A stretch of DNA of 64,000 bases from Puccinia triticina (Eukaryota; Basidiomycota; Pucciniomycetes; Pucciniales; Pucciniaceae). Position 1 is the first letter of the stretch. The number at the start of each line of letters is the position of its first letter. Both the position numbers and the translations under genes were made by a program. Positions 1-12,232 of the stretch are shown piece after piece. Where the stretch lies: positions 1,364,001 to 1,428,000 of the forward strand of contig NC_070561.1 of NCBI RefSeq assembly GCF_026914185.1. The letters run 5' to 3'. Under the pieces are notes generated by a model that was given only the letters and a program-made list of their open reading frames with translations, was not told the DNA's origin and ran no database searches.

Positions 1-230
1 CTGGAGTTTCCCTTAAATCCCAGCTGTTCTTCTTCTTCAGAAAATTCCTCCTCGGTTTCATAGTCCAGGTCGTTCTGGTCGATATCGTCCCAGGTTAGTT
101 CTTCGTTCGGGTTGAAATTCTCATCAGGGCCGGGGAAGAAGTTTGTCTCTCCAACGATTTCCGGGTTGAATAGGTCCGGATCGAGCGGTACGTTGCTGTT
201 GCTAGCTGATGGGTGGCTTGAAATGGCCAT
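1..230 (-). CDS. 5' end of an acidic protein, runs off the window edge
   Basis: Reading the minus strand from the ATG at 230 gives 76 open codons to the window edge, starting MAISSHPSAS. The segment is rich in Asp, Glu and Asn, with clusters such as DYETEEEF and EEEEQ, so it is probably a disordered acidic N-terminus. No domain is visible and I do not recognise the protein. It is divergent from SSL1, whose ATG is 240 bp away, so the two probably share a promoter region. The start is the first ATG of the open frame; the end is unknown. Confidence 0.55.
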   Translation of the reverse strand, partial: MAISSHPSASNSNVPLDPDLFNPEIVGETNFFPGPDENFNPNEELTWDDIDQNDLDYETEEEFSEEEEQLGFKGNS

Positions 231-470
231 CTTCTCTTGAGATTGGCATTCCAATGTCTCGGTGGTTGGTCTCAAGGTGGGCTCAGCATACACGTATGGG
301 GTTACAAATTGTATGGATGTATGCAATAAGATGCAACATCGAGGCGGTTATGGATTACGGGAGGTGTAAAAAAGTAAAAAGCCTGTGGAGATGGCACCAC
401 AAGCTCACAAACCACCAAGCAAGTCGGGGCCAACTCTTCCTGATTACGCGCACGTGGGTCGAATTCAGGG

Positions 471-2676
471 ATGGCTCGACCGGAAGACACCGAATCGGAA
501 GAAGACCCGGATGGCGATTGGATACCCGGCACGGCAGCAAGGGCAGACCGAAAAGCGAAAGGAGCTCAGACAGATCGGGCCAAGGCTGCCGGCCCGCAGA
601 AGAAGCACAAGAAGAAAGCAACAGCCTACGCCAGCAAAGACGGAGAAGGATACTCCTGGGAGGAAGAATACAAGCGGAGTTGGGACATTCTGAGGGAAGA
701 CGAATCTGGCAGTCTCGAAAGTGCGGTCAACCAACTGATTGCAAACAAACGCCGGAGGTGAGAGCCAGCTCCATGGCCAACTAGGTGAGGATAACTCATG
801 ACCCATGTTTATTTATTTATTTCATCCTCAACAGAGTCATACGTGATACCACTTCGATTCAACGCGGGATCATCAGGCATCTCTGTTTGATAATAGATGT
901 TTCGCTCGCCATGACCGATCGCGACCTTCGTCCGAACCGACTGGATATGTCGCTTAATTATGCCCAGGTATTTCCGCCCAACAAGTTCATTTCCTCCAAC
1001 TTTTGATGATAAAAATCTTCCTGATAATGGGCGACTGAATCATTCTTCCTACCTCTCCCTCGACATTTTATAGGAATTCGTCACAGAGTTCTTCGATCAG
1101 AATCCAATCAGTCAATTATGTATCCTCATCACGAAGGACGCAATTGCCGAAAGGTTGAGTGGTTTATCAGGTTAATCTTCAACATCTAGAGAATCTTTTC
1201 TTCTTATTCCTTGACATCATGCAAATTTTTGCCAGAATTTCTGATAAATTTCGTTCTGATCTTCCTGTGTGCTTTTGGTGGGTCTACAGGAAATCCATTG
1301 GATCATCATAAAGCACTCAGCAATAAAGCGAAATTGACTCCTTCTGGAGAACCTTCATTACAAAATTCATTAGAGATGGCTCGAGCTAGTCTGGCGTTAG
1401 TTTGTCAATCTTTCTTTATCTTAAATGCATTTTAATTCCTTGCTGAAAGCCGCCCTTCTTCGATCTCAATGTTATCTTTGTAGACATTTACCATCACATG
1501 GCTCAAGGGAAGTACTCGTAATCTTTGGCTCACTTACTACTTGTGATCCAGATGATATCAATAAAACCCTTGAAAACTTAGAGAAAGATCGGTAAGCATT
1601 CTTCTTTCATCGCATCTCTCCACTCGCGTGTTTGATCGTGTCTACCTTTCTCAAACATCGGACTTCAATCCAAGGTATTATCATCGGGACCTGACATCCC
1701 GAAACGTCTATATCTACAATCTATCCATCTTATCCAACGGGTTCTTCGATGCTGTAAAGGAAAACCTGACTCCCAATTCTCTGATTATTTGAATTCAATA
1801 TTTCTAGAATGAGAGTCTCCATGGTCGGTCTAGCTGCAGAGGTCAGAATTTGTAAGGAGATTTGTAAACGCACACAAGGTCAGTTTTAACAGACTCTGCC
1901 TAATGTGCCTTTTCGAGATGCTTTCCTCTGAAATTGACATTTACTTGTTAATTTTAGGTCACTATGGCGTGATATTGAATGAACATCATTTCAAAGAACT
2001 GTTGTTTGAGGCGATTTCACCTCCACCGATCGCGAAGTCGGCGTCGAACGGACCGAAAACGCAGAGCTCAAGTCTCATCCAAATGGGCTTCCCAAATAAG
2101 ATCACCCATGACGAACACCAAGTCGATGCATCGAGCCATTCGTTCTGTGCATGCCATTCGAAGCTCCAGTCGACCGGCTTTATCTGCCCTCGCTGTGGAT
2201 CTAAAAACTGCGAAATCCCTACAAACTGTTCTGTCTGTGGTTTGACCATCGTCAGCTCGCCTCATCTGGCTAGAAGTTATCGACATCTATTTCCCGTCAG
2301 CAATTGGATTGAAAAGAACGCTAATTCGTCAGTTTTACCCATTTTCCATTACATCAGTTGCCTGTTTCTCTCTCTCTCTTATCGGCCTTTGTTTGGTACT
2401 CACATGAAGAAAACTGATGAACGATATCTATGCAAAAAAAAAATATCGGTATCCAGTCTCCCAGATCAAACTTTGAAATGCTTTGGTTGCGACAAAGAAA
2501 TGCAAATGAACAAACAGCCCCCGGCCAATGATAAAAGTAATGGTGATCCGGTTAATGCCGCCAAAGCTAACAATCCTTCAATGAATGTATATCATTGTCC
2601 CCGATGTAAAAATATGTTTTGTTACGAGTGCGATGTTTATCATGAACAACTTGGCTTATGTCCTGGTTGCTGTTAA
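471..2676 (+). CDS. SSL1: TFIIH core subunit SSL1/p44 (GTF2H2 family)
   Basis: SSL1 is the p44 subunit of core TFIIH. In the family it stimulates the XPD/Rad3 helicase during transcription initiation and nucleotide excision repair in the nucleus. Model: exons 471-757, 835-967, 1074-1170, 1290-1395, 1484-1591, 1808-1878, 1958-2327 and 2457-2676, all GT-AG and phase-consistent, giving 463 aa. Visible landmarks are the family entry motif [20 protein letters not shown] (about residue 60), the vWA-like stretch [20 protein letters not shown], the stretch [13 protein letters not shown], a first zinc site [18 protein letters not shown] followed by [13 protein letters not shown], and the C-terminal C4-type zinc domain CFGCD...[15 protein letters not shown]...CPGC. 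The basic, low-complexity N-terminus before the motif is longer than in the human protein. Intron 7 (129 nt) keeps the frame open if retained. Homology is recognised from memory of the family; exon borders are inferred. Confidence 0.95.
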
Positions 2677-2994
2677 AACTTTCCCATGTCTCCGCTCTCT
2701 TTCCCCCTTCATTGAAATACAAATCAATTAATGATTAATCTCGGAATCTTCTCAGATACTCGAGCAGAATTGCATTTCTGGTTCTGGTTGTATTGACACC
2801 CTCCCCCAAACAAGGAAAAAAGAAAGAAAGAAAAAGACAGAAAAGAAAAGAATGAAGACAGGTTGCAAATCGGAAAAGGAAGCGCAATATTCACGGGAAG
2901 GTAGAACTTCTTGAGTGAGAAATGTCATATAATGATCTATAAAACCAAATTGATAAGAACAAGGTGTGTGAATTCAAGCTGGACCTGATTTAAC
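2677..2994. other. Intergenic gap between convergent SSL1 and inositol kinase genes
   Basis: The 3' ends of two convergent genes face each other here. There is an A/G-rich run around 2810-2860 and no coding potential that I can support. Confidence 0.6.
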
Positions 2995-4395
2995 TCATCT
3001 GAGACTGTTTTTAGGTAAGTGTAACTCCTCAATGTTGCGACGAAGCTTCTCCAAGTGCCCGAGTGTATTTTTGAGACCGAAGACTAGGCCTTCATCAACT
3101 TTTGTAGCTTCTGTAGCATACGCAAAGTCAATCAGTCTGACGTCTGAAATCTTCGGCAATATTTGGTTGGTTGACTGAATCACTTTTTTCAATCTTCGTG
3201 CATCTCCTTCGTAAATGATCAGCACACTTGTGGCCGGACTACTCCACTTGAATTCGGAGACATGTTTCAATAATTTTTCGACTTGAGGAATCAAAGAGTT
3301 CAGGACCATCTGCATCATTCTTGGTGATAAGCCGCCACTAGAGTAAGTCAAAGTGCTTCTGACAACGTTTTTCCGCCGACGGTGGTGAATTGGAAACTGT
3401 GTGTTGAATATTTCTTCTAGATCACTTCCATCAACCCGAGCGTCTTGGCCGTATTTTTTATCTTTTTTAATGTACCCTAAGTTTTGATTGTCCCAAATCT
3501 TTTGAATAACGAAATCAGACATGATGAACAATTAACATTGAGACCCCTCGGTGCTAATGTTGAAAGCTGAGCAATCTACATCAGAGAAATAAACTACGTA
3601 CTGCAGCACCAGTCAGGCGCATACCAAATGTTCCCGATGTAGTTTTGCGCGACATAGCCTCCTTGCGCGCCTTTTTTACGGGATCTGCAGTTTCGGAGGC
3701 CAGTTGCTTGCCCAGCTTGATATCTAAGACATTGGGATGCCAGAAATAATTGGAATGTGGATCATATTCTGTGCTCGAAGTCCCTGGCGTTAAGTTTTCC
3801 AGAATGATGCGTGCAAGCTCGCCGTTATTCTTTTTCCACAAGAACCGTAAATTTTTTGACAGTGATATTATAATCAGTCGGAGTGCCCAAATAATAAAAT
3901 CTACGTAGATAGATGGATCTTGGGATTGACCTTTGTTCCAGAGAGCTCTTCCCAACCATAATAATAAGGTTTCCAGCCACCCCAAGGTATTGCCAAGGTG
4001 TTGTCGAGCTTGTGTGCCAGCTTTTGATAAAATAATACCTCTCGCATGTAGGTGTCTTTGATAATTTTGGTAGGATCATTTTGATACAGCTTCACAGCAT
4101 TTTGATGGCCGCCCGCTTGAAGAAAAGAATTTACTGGCTTGCCACCGACCGGCAAGTCATCCTGCGAACCACCGTGATGTCCAATGTCCGCACCTTCCGG
4201 TTGCAATCCGGCAGGTTCATCATCTAGGCTAGAACTGCTCCTGCAAGGTTGGACGTCGATGCCTTGTGGAATCAAACTAGCTGGATTGGCAAAATGCGAG
4301 TGGGTCAGCCCATCAAACTTAGAGTAATGAGCTCCATTGCCCTGTGGAAGGTAACTGGGAGGAAAAGATCGCTGAGCAGCCCATAAGTGAGACAT
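2995..4395 (-). CDS. Inositol polyphosphate kinase family protein (IPK2/Arg82-like or IP6K-like)
   Basis: Enzymes of this family (PF03770) phosphorylate soluble inositol phosphates such as InsP3 to InsP5 with ATP. Model on the minus strand: exons 4395-3931, 3829-3602 and 3498-2995, phase 0 throughout, 398 aa. The hallmark PxxxDxKxG appears as HPNVLDIKLGKQ (about residue 185) and is followed by ARKEAMSRKTTSGTFGMRLTG, the usual inositol-binding and SxxLGxRxxG region. The metal/ATP-binding signature near the C-terminus is VRLIDFAYAT, followed by DEGLVFGLKNTLGHLE. The first 120 residues are low complexity (Gly, His, Ser) and contain no domain. Exon 3 is placed at an AG just before ATTTGGGAT, because the frame upstream is closed by a stop. 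The sequence does not settle multikinase versus InsP6 kinase. Confidence 0.88.
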
Positions 4396-5612
4396 TGTCT
4401 AAGTTTTGTAGCTTCCCAAGCATTGAGTGTTCCCTGATGATTTTTATAGGCATTGCACTTTGCACTAGCTGGATTTCTTATCACCTTCTATATTACCTAT
4501 TCGAGCTGGATAGTTTCATTGGAAAAAGAGTGTTCAAATTCCACAGAATACATGTCAGATGAGCATGTAGCTATTGACTTCTGTAGCAGCGAGGCAGACG
4601 GTAGACCAGACCAGTATGCTTGCTGAGGCTCTAATTATAAACAACAATTGAAAGTTTATTGAAAAGTATGTGGAAGTATTTTGAAATTTGTTTACAGCAG
4701 TTTCAAAAAAGGATGGCAGTTGGGTCTCGGATCTTCCATCCAGGGATTTTCCCCACCCAGCCAAACCCTAATCTACAGTTATGGCCTGTATCACCATAGT
4801 GCGCATAAATCAATCAGCACTTCAAAAAAAAATCAGCTATGGCCTGCCCAAAACTCAGAACCAGTCTCTGCCAACAAACTTTACAAGTCCCTCTCTTGCC
4901 TGAGGCTTTACCAGTGGGACTTGTGACTGATCAGGAATGTTTGCGTGAGAGAAATTCGGTTTTCGGTGGTGCTTTTCTTTGAGCCACCAAAACACAAACT
5001 TGACAGCACCAAAACTTCTAAATTTTGGGTGGATGGTAGGCTTGCATCTTCTCCTCCTTCTGATATCATTTGAGACCATCTCCCCTCTGTCTTCACACTC
5101 ATGTTACTTTTCTAAAACTCTTATTTCTGAAGAATTCAATCAGATAACACTACAGGTCCGGGTGCGCTCACCCAAAGCGCTGTGTTTTTATGATTACTAG
5201 AGGACAAGGTGGCTTTGCCACTGCAGGGCCGTACACCTATTCCTTCACTTTAGCCCAGATCCAAGGCCACATAGCTGCATGCCACAGGCCAGAATTCACA
5301 TTCCCACTCCATTTTTTGAAATGAATGACACAACCTAACCAGTTTTAACATCATAACTAGAGGCCAAGGCGGATTTACTGCTGTGAATCCCAGTTTCAGT
5401 TGGGTGGCCTCCCCTGTTCCTGATCTTCTATTCCAATTGGCCTAGTTAGCAAGGGTCCAGATATGGCTTTATTAACAAAATTTATTTGAAAGATAATTAG
5501 GAGTTTAGAGGAAAAAAGAGGGGAAGGAAAAAATCAATTTTAACTTTGATAAAATGAGATTGGTGAGCAGGATATCAAGAGTAAGAAAATTTAACAAGGG
5601 AAATGAACCCAG
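4396..5612. other. Intergenic region with no supported gene
   Basis: About 1.2 kb of AT-rich sequence. The short frames here lack codon bias or domains. A degenerate direct repeat (tactagaggacaaggtggc at about 5196 and ctagaggccaaggcgga at about 5356) is the only structure noted. Confidence 0.5.
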
Positions 5613-5857
5613 CACTGCAAAAAAAACTGTGTCAACTGTGAGCAGTTGACATTTGGTAACTATGAGGAAGCTTGTGGTGTTACACCAGCCTTACCCAAGG
5701 TTTGACTCAACCCAAGCTTCAATGCAGTCACTGTGCACCTTGCACAGTGACTGTGCCAACAAAGGCACTTGTGCATTCAGGTGGAGTTACAACGGTAGCT
5801 TGGCTTGAGTATCCTGCATGTCAACTGCAAGCAGTTGACCAAGTTTTTTTTGCAGTG
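5613..5857. mobile_element. Small TIR element (MITE), 245 bp
   Basis: The left end reads CACTGCAAAAAAAACT then GTCAACTG and GCAGTTGAC. The right end is its inverse, closing with TTTTTTTTGCAGTG. The bases CAG flank both sides (5610-5612 and 5858-5860), consistent with a 3-bp target duplication. The interior is non-coding. The end sequence is shared with the larger element at 7584-8546, so both belong to one family. A 3-bp duplication would suit a PIF/Harbinger-type element, but CAG is not that family's usual TWA target, so the superfamily is open. Confidence 0.75.
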
Positions 5858-5957
5858 CAGATTATACATCATTCTAGAACTCTAATTTCAAGAGTAGAGA
5901 CAGAAATAATTGTCTAAAATGGCTGATTGATCAGTTTTTGAAATTGAATTACATTAA

Positions 5958-7142
5958 GGGACTTAAAAAATCAACTCCCGTAAGTTAATTTTCCGACTCC
6001 CAAAAGTCGCGGACGTTGCGGAGACCGCTTATGGAAGTCTCCTGCGGGTCATCAGGACCCGATTTTGGTCCGGGGTCCATTTGGGAGTCGGAAAATCAAT
6101 TCCGCCATCCCAAATGGGAGTCGGAAAATTAATTTTGCAAAAATTGATGAAAAAAAGAAAAAAATTATATCTTCCCACTGGGAGGCCCAAAGCCCCCCAA
6201 ATTTTCACAGCGCGCAGAATACACCCTGAAGCTCCCATGCTGAAATTTTGGGCATCACCCCACGCCATAAAAGGGGTGTGCTACTGTGCCTCTAATTTGG
6301 TGGATTTCCTACTAAGGAAATCTACCAAAACCTTAGCTACGGTGCCCCAAAGTGCGCCAAATATTCACAGCACAGACTTAAATAATCTCTCTATAAATGG
6401 TTAGCTTATGGGCAGTACTCTACTAACGGAAATTAATTTGGAGGGGGTGGCGGCCTCCGCCACAGTTAATAGTGGCTCCACCTCAGTTGATAGTGGCTCT
6501 GCCACAGTTAACAGTGCCTCCGGCACATTTAACAGCGCCTCCGCCACAGTTAAAAGTGGCTACGGTTAATAGTGGCGGAGGCGCTGTTAACTGTGGCAGA
6601 GCCACTATCAACTGTGGCGGAGCCACTATTAACTGTGGCGGAGGCCGCCACCCCCTCCAAATTAATTTCTGTTAGTAGATTACTGCCCATAAGATAACCA
6701 TTTATAGAGAGGTTATTTAACTCTGTGCTGTGAAATTTTGTCGCACTTTGGGGCGCCGTAGCTAAGGTTTTGGTAGATTTCCTTAGTAGGAAATCCGCCA
6801 AATTAGAGGCACAGTAGCACACACCTTTATGGCGTGGGGTGATGCCCAAAATTTCAGCATGGGAGCTTCAGGGTGTATTCTGCGCGCTGTGAAAATTCGG
6901 GGGGCTTTGGGCCTCCCAGTGAGAAGATATAAATTTTTTTCTTTTTTTTTCATCAATTTTTGCGAAATTAATTTTCCGACTCCCATTTGGGATGGCGGAA
7001 TTGATTTTCCGACTCCCAAATGGACCCCGGACCAAAATTGGGTCCTGATGACCCGCGGGAGACGTCCAGAAGCGGTCTCCGCGACGTCCGCAACATTTGG
7101 GAGTTGGAAAATTAATTTCTGGGAGTCGATTTTTCAAGACCC
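5958..7142. mobile_element. Foldback element with 8-bp target duplication (hAT-like)
   Basis: The element is almost entirely one inverted repeat: arms of about 580 bp (5958-6545 and 6570-7142) meet near 6560. The ends are GGGACTTAAAAAATC at the left and GATTTTTCAAGACCC at the right. The 8-bp sequence TACATTAA flanks both sides exactly (5950-5957 and 7143-7150). An 8-bp duplication is the hallmark of hAT transposases, so this is probably a non-autonomous hAT-type foldback. Near the centre each arm carries four or five short units of the form CCNCCACAGTTAATAGTGGC. No transposase is encoded; the open frames across it are mirror images of each other. Confidence 0.85.
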
Positions 7143-7583
7143 TACATTAAATACAACGGATGCTAACCAGACATAGCAGAAATTCATTGACCTGTAATTG
7201 TATGCTTGTTATCTTACTTGATATCTGCTGCTCTACGCACAGATATTGTAACTGCCTTCAAAAAATGGCTCTCCCCCGGTGCAATATCAATATTGCAGCG
7301 CCGTGACCAGTGAGGATAGCAATAATGGCCAAAACAATTTATGTTAATGTTAAATTATGTGTTACCATAGCAATAACTACCCACCGTTGTTTTCAGCCTA
7401 AAATTTGAGAAACTGATGGCCAGTATGTGTGTCCCAACCCACAAGGGATTTTATAATCAATGTTGGCTAATCAAAGCATAGGTAACATTCAGAATTGAAT
7501 CAATGACAAAAATCATGTAAGGAAAGCTTAACTTAGGTGCTGTCTAATCAAGTATATTCTTAATTCCCTATTTGAGTACACCA
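7143..7583. repeat. Intergenic stretch holding a dispersed repeat also found near 32.4 kb
   Basis: Positions about 7215-7310 (atctgctgctctacgcacag, then agatattgta, later gcaatatcaatattgcagcg) have a diverged counterpart at about 32405-32500. No gene is visible. The repeat is too short and diverged to assign to a class. Confidence 0.45.
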
Positions 7584-8546
7584 CACTGCAAGAAAAACTC
7601 TAGAAACTGCTTGCAGTTGAGATGCAGCAAGGTTCAACCAAGCTTCAGCTCAAGCTGGGGTCAAGCACCCAAATTCCGTGCTGGTGCAACTTGAGTGTGT
7701 ACCTTGTTCAGCATCTCAATGTTGAACATGCTGTAGTGCTCATGCAGTAGTCTGAGGCAAACGAGCATCCCCCTGAGCACCCTTTCATTTTCCTTTATTA
7801 AACAATCCATAAACCATTGAATCCAGCCAGAATAACATAAAAAGGGTATGTACGCATGAAAGGGGTATGTATATACAGATGAAAAAATATGTATGCATGA
7901 AAGGGGAATGTGAGGAGGTGTATTAACACATAAGAGGGATATGTACACATGATGAAAGGGGTATTTATGCATGAAAGGGGTATTTATGCATGAAAGGGGT
8001 ATTTATGCATGAAAGGGGTATTTCTGCATGAAAGGGGTATTTATGCATGAAAGGGGTATTTATGCATGAAAGAGGTTTGTGCAGAAGGGGTATTTGCACA
8101 TGAAAGGGATATGTAAACATCAAAGGGGTATGTAAACCTGAATGATAAAAGGGGTATTAAAAGGGATCTAAAAAACTCAAAGGGGACATGCAAGCATGAA
8201 AGGGTCATGAACACATGATGAAAGGGGTATGTACACATTGTGAAAGGGATACATGCACATGAAAGGGATATACACGCATGAAAGGGGCATGTGCACATAA
8301 AGGGCTATGTACACATTATGAACGGGGTGAATGCATACAAAAGGGATATATGCACATGAAAGGGGTATGTGCACATTAAAGGGGAATTCGCACAGGTATC
8401 AACTCCTGCACTTAGTTTTTTGTACCTTAGACTCACTCAGACAATGTGCATGGAATCAACCAGTGCTTGATTCTTGCATGAGGCACAGCTTGCCTTGAGC
8501 TCTTGGATCTCAACTGCAAGCAGTTTCTAGAGTTTTTCTTGCAGTG
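7584..8546. mobile_element. TIR element of 963 bp containing a minisatellite
   Basis: A perfect 40-bp terminal inverted repeat begins CACTGCAAGAAAAACTCTAG at 7584 and ends with the inverse at 8546. The first 16 bp are nearly the same as the ends of the 5613-5857 element. Flanks are CCA and TCA, so the target duplication is not clean. The inside has no transposase and is dominated by the gaaaggggtat repeat (7850-8375). The 300 bp to the next element (8547-8847) holds no gene. Confidence 0.8.
7850..8375. repeat. Minisatellite, 19-bp core unit
   Basis: The unit gcatgaaaggggtatttat repeats head to tail about six times between 7955 and 8075, with one or two substitutions. Degenerate units (gaaaggggtatgtacacat and similar) flank it on both sides. 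On the minus strand this yields long frames of repeated His/Pro/Phe/Cys peptides, which are a by-product of the repeat. Confidence 0.85.
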
Positions 8547-8847
8547 TCACAGCCTAAAAAACAACACCAGAATTGGCACACACAAGAGAGACTGGGTTGA
8601 TGAATAAGATAGTGGGAGAAGGAAGGGATCTAATCTGGGCTCTCTGAGGACCAGAAAAAGATCTACAAACATTTGTAAGGATTGAATTGGTTCTATGATT
8701 ACAAAAATGAATTGGGTGATAGGACCTGGAAGGTCCAGCGTGGTGAAAGGGGTGATAGAGAAATATTATGTACAGATACATATATATTTTATCTCAGCAA
8801 GCCACAAGAGCGGATTTTGAAAGTAAATGAATTGAATCTCTGCATGG

Positions 8848-9779
8848 TGTGGAGCTACTCAATGGGGAGAATAGAGCTTGGAAGGGAAATGGATAGCAAC
8901 ACTAGTAATAATGTAAGCTATGCAAGGGTGCTGATGAGGCTGCCTTCCTGACTAATGCTGAGGGGATGAGAGTAACACTAAGAAAAAGAAGAAAAGGTGT
9001 GGCTGATTTCTACTTGATCTTAGGAGCTAGTACTATGAGCTGACTACTGCCTACTGAAGGTGAGAGGGTTGGAGCAATGGTTGAAGGGGGAAAGCAATTG
9101 GAAATGATTCAATGGCAATGGGTTGATGAGAATGGGCACTATAATTTCTGTATCTAAAATTATCTATAAATTCTGCATAGGCTGGCTAGGGTCTCCTCTG
9201 CTGGGGTACAAGTGAGGGGGGAAGGACAGTTCTTATATGAAGGAGGGATGAGCACAGACAATGAGGAATTCTGGCTATGGGAATATAGACTGTACAAATG
9301 GGGAAAGGTTCTGGCTATGGGAAGAAAAGACTGTACAAATGGGGAAGGTGATGTGAACATAGTAACAACTTGTAATGATGAGCACTACTGAAAAGAGGTA
9401 AGCACAGATCCAATGATGTAATGTGTACAATAGGCATAGTACATAATGAGTAATGTATGTAAAGGGTTTAGTATGTGAGAAAGTATCTGTAAAAAGAATG
9501 TGATGTAATGATTCAACTAAGTTACTTTTGAAATGAGTGTTGTAACTAAGGAAGACTGTAAGGTTTCTGTAAGTCTTATATCCTCTATAACTATTGAACC
9601 ATTAAAAATAAAGGGGTACTATGTATGAGTGACTGTAGGTGAAATGAGGAGTAGAATCTGAATATGCAATAATAATGAGGTATTTGTGAAGTGTTGATGA
9701 GGTAATAGGCAATGTAATGATGAATATATGTAAAAGAAGATAATAAAATACTACTTATGGTTTGGAATGGAGCACCACA
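8848..9779 (-). repeat. 3' LTR (left, intact copy)
   Basis: 932 bp, starting TGTGGAGCTACTC and ending GGAGCACCACA on the plus strand. It matches the three right-hand segments in order, which defines the insertion points of the nested elements to the base. Confidence 0.88.
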
Positions 9780-12034
9780 TCCTCCCCCAACTTATTGTCT
9801 GTCCCCAGGCAATGCACCAAAGAGAAAGGTGATCCAGAAAGAGTTGAAGAATGTTGAGTCCAAGAGTCCAAAGTCCAAAGTCCAGTGTTCCTCCTCCAAA
9901 GGTGAAATCCAAAGTCCTGAGTAGTAGTCCAAGTCCAGAGTCCAGTATCCAAAAGAAGGTCCAATTATCAATGAGGGGTGAATGTTAAAGAAGATCTAAC
10001 TCTGCTGAAGGCAATATCCTTGAGACAGACACATATTAGACTAAATTCCATTCTGAAGAATACAATAATTTTCCTGTCTAACTGAGGCCAATGGAAGAAT
10101 GCAATGATTGATGATGATTGATGGGGTTGATAATTGTAATTTCTGAAGGTTGTGAATGATTTGGAGTTGAATGACTGAATTTTTGAAGTGTCTGAATATA
10201 TAATGTAAAGTTCTGTGAAGAGAATTTGAAGTCCAGAGAGGTTGATAAGTTTTCCAAAGAGTGTTATTGTTCCAATTGGGTGGTTTATGAGCTGCAATGT
10301 GTTGGAAGAAATTGATTATAATGGTGAATGAATGAGTGATTGGATTGATGGTTGAATAATTCCTAGAATACAGGGTGAAGATGATGAAGAAATTCCAATA
10401 TTGAGGTGGTTGGATGTCCAGTAATTGCTATGGGATGGTAAGGAATGATGATGGATGATTGGATTGATTGATGGAGGATTGAATTATTGATGGATGAATG
10501 AATGATTGATTGATGAGGGAATGAATGATTGATTCCATGATGGGGAACCAGATATACTATCAAGGGTCCAAATCCAAAATAAGAAGCCAAAGGAAGATGG
10601 AGTCCAGTTATAATATCAAGGGTCCAAATCCAAGAGAAGAATCCAAAGGAAGATGGAGTCCAGAGTGGTGGGAAGTCTAAATCATAAGATAAGAGGAAGG
10701 GTATGCCTAGCAACTGTCCAAGAACTCCAGAAAATCCAGTTTGGCATATAACTATTTCTGAAGGAAACTGATGACTGATCCAAGGGAAGAATGAGGGGTC
10801 CAGATTCAGGGGATAGAAATTGAAGGGGATGTTGATGTATGAAAGATGTGAAGTGATGCAAAAGTCTGGAAGATATGATGTTTAATGATGAAAATATCCT
10901 GAAGGGTAAATGATGTTTGAAGGTTGCTGATCAGAAGTGTTGATGGAAAAGGATGTGATATGAACTGGAAAGAATAATAATCAAGAAGAGATGATGAAAA
11001 AAAAGAAGAAGTAATGGATGTGTGGGAAAGGAAAAGTGATATAGTGACCAATAGTGGCTGAGTTGGTGAGGGTTTCAATTCTTGAAGTGGCTAGGTCCAG
11101 TGTTCTATAAGGGAAAAGATGTGAACTGAGATAGTGTACAACAGAGGCTGAGTTTGTGAGGGTTTTAATCCTTGATATGGCTAGGTCCAGTATCCTCTAA
11201 ACTATATAAAAGGTGAAATTGTATGGGAGAAGGATCCAGTGAGATGATGAGTGAGGTGCATGATGAAGAGATTTTTAGAAAAGATGATGAAAGAAATATG
11301 CAGGAAAAGTCTAATCAGAAGAGGGAAATATGTAGGATGAGGTGATTCAGATGGAAGAGGAACAGGAAGGATGAGTTGTTGAAGATGAGTTGATTTGTTT
11401 GTTTCCAATGAGGTTTGGTGATGTCTCTTCTGATGGTTTATCTGATTTGAGGTTGATATTCTAAGATGCATATAAAAGGGGTTAAGTTATATGGAGGAAT
11501 GGATGAAATGATGAGGGGATGGAAGGATTTTTTATAGATGAAGAAGGAAAAGATGTGGGATGAGAAGGTTATCCATGAGATGGAATTTATGAGGTGGTTA
11601 TTCATGCCCCCTTGGGTCCATAAGCTTGTTGATTTTTCTGGATGAGGATGAGAATGATATATGAAAGTGGGATGAAAGGATTTGTAGATGAAAAGGAAAA
11701 AATGTAGGATGTAGGGTGATGTTGTCCTATGTATCTCTCTGGGTGATTCTTTTTTTTTTTTTTTCTTTGATGGAAGTGATGAAGGTATTGATATATGGCA
11801 GAAAATTATGAGGGATTGTTGATTCTTGCAGTTTTCCTGTTTCCGGGCACTGATCTGTATCCATGTAACAGGTCACGTGCTGCAGCGAGTCCATTGCGTA
11901 GGTCGCGCGCAATCCAATAACGTATAAAGTAGCTATTTTCTGTATTATGGTGTCGAGATCCGGCTAAAAACAGAGAGAAAAGGGAAGAAAAGAAAGAAAA
12001 AAGGGAAGAAACTAAACTGGGTCGTGCACCAGAG

Positions 12035-12232
12035 TTGAAATTGAGGAAAGAAAGAGAAAAGAAAACCTATCCGGGTCGCGCACCGGCGTCAAAATTGGGG
12101 AAAGAAAGAGAAAAGAAAACCTATCCGGGTCACGCACCGGCGTCGAAATTGGAGAAAGAAAGGGAAAAGAAAACCTATCCGGGTCGTGCACCGGCGTCGA
12201 AAATTGTCATGAGAAAGAAAATCGGGTTTTAA
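12035..12232. repeat. 54-bp tandem repeat, about 3.5 units
   Basis: Each unit contains gaaagagaaaagaaaaccta then tccgggtc and gcaccggcgtc. On the plus strand it reads as an 18-residue peptide repeat (KEREKKTYPGRAPASKL), though there is no sign that this is translated. It lies in the segment of the retrotransposon whose composition differs from the rest. Confidence 0.7.

Noticed and set aside
5958..7142. Several open frames of 80-115 codons on both strands
   Set aside because: They are mirror images made by the inverted repeat and have no domain.
7950..8080. Regular repeats resembling a CRISPR array
   Set aside because: Units of 19 bp are head to tail without unique spacers, in eukaryotic DNA and inside a TIR element: a minisatellite.
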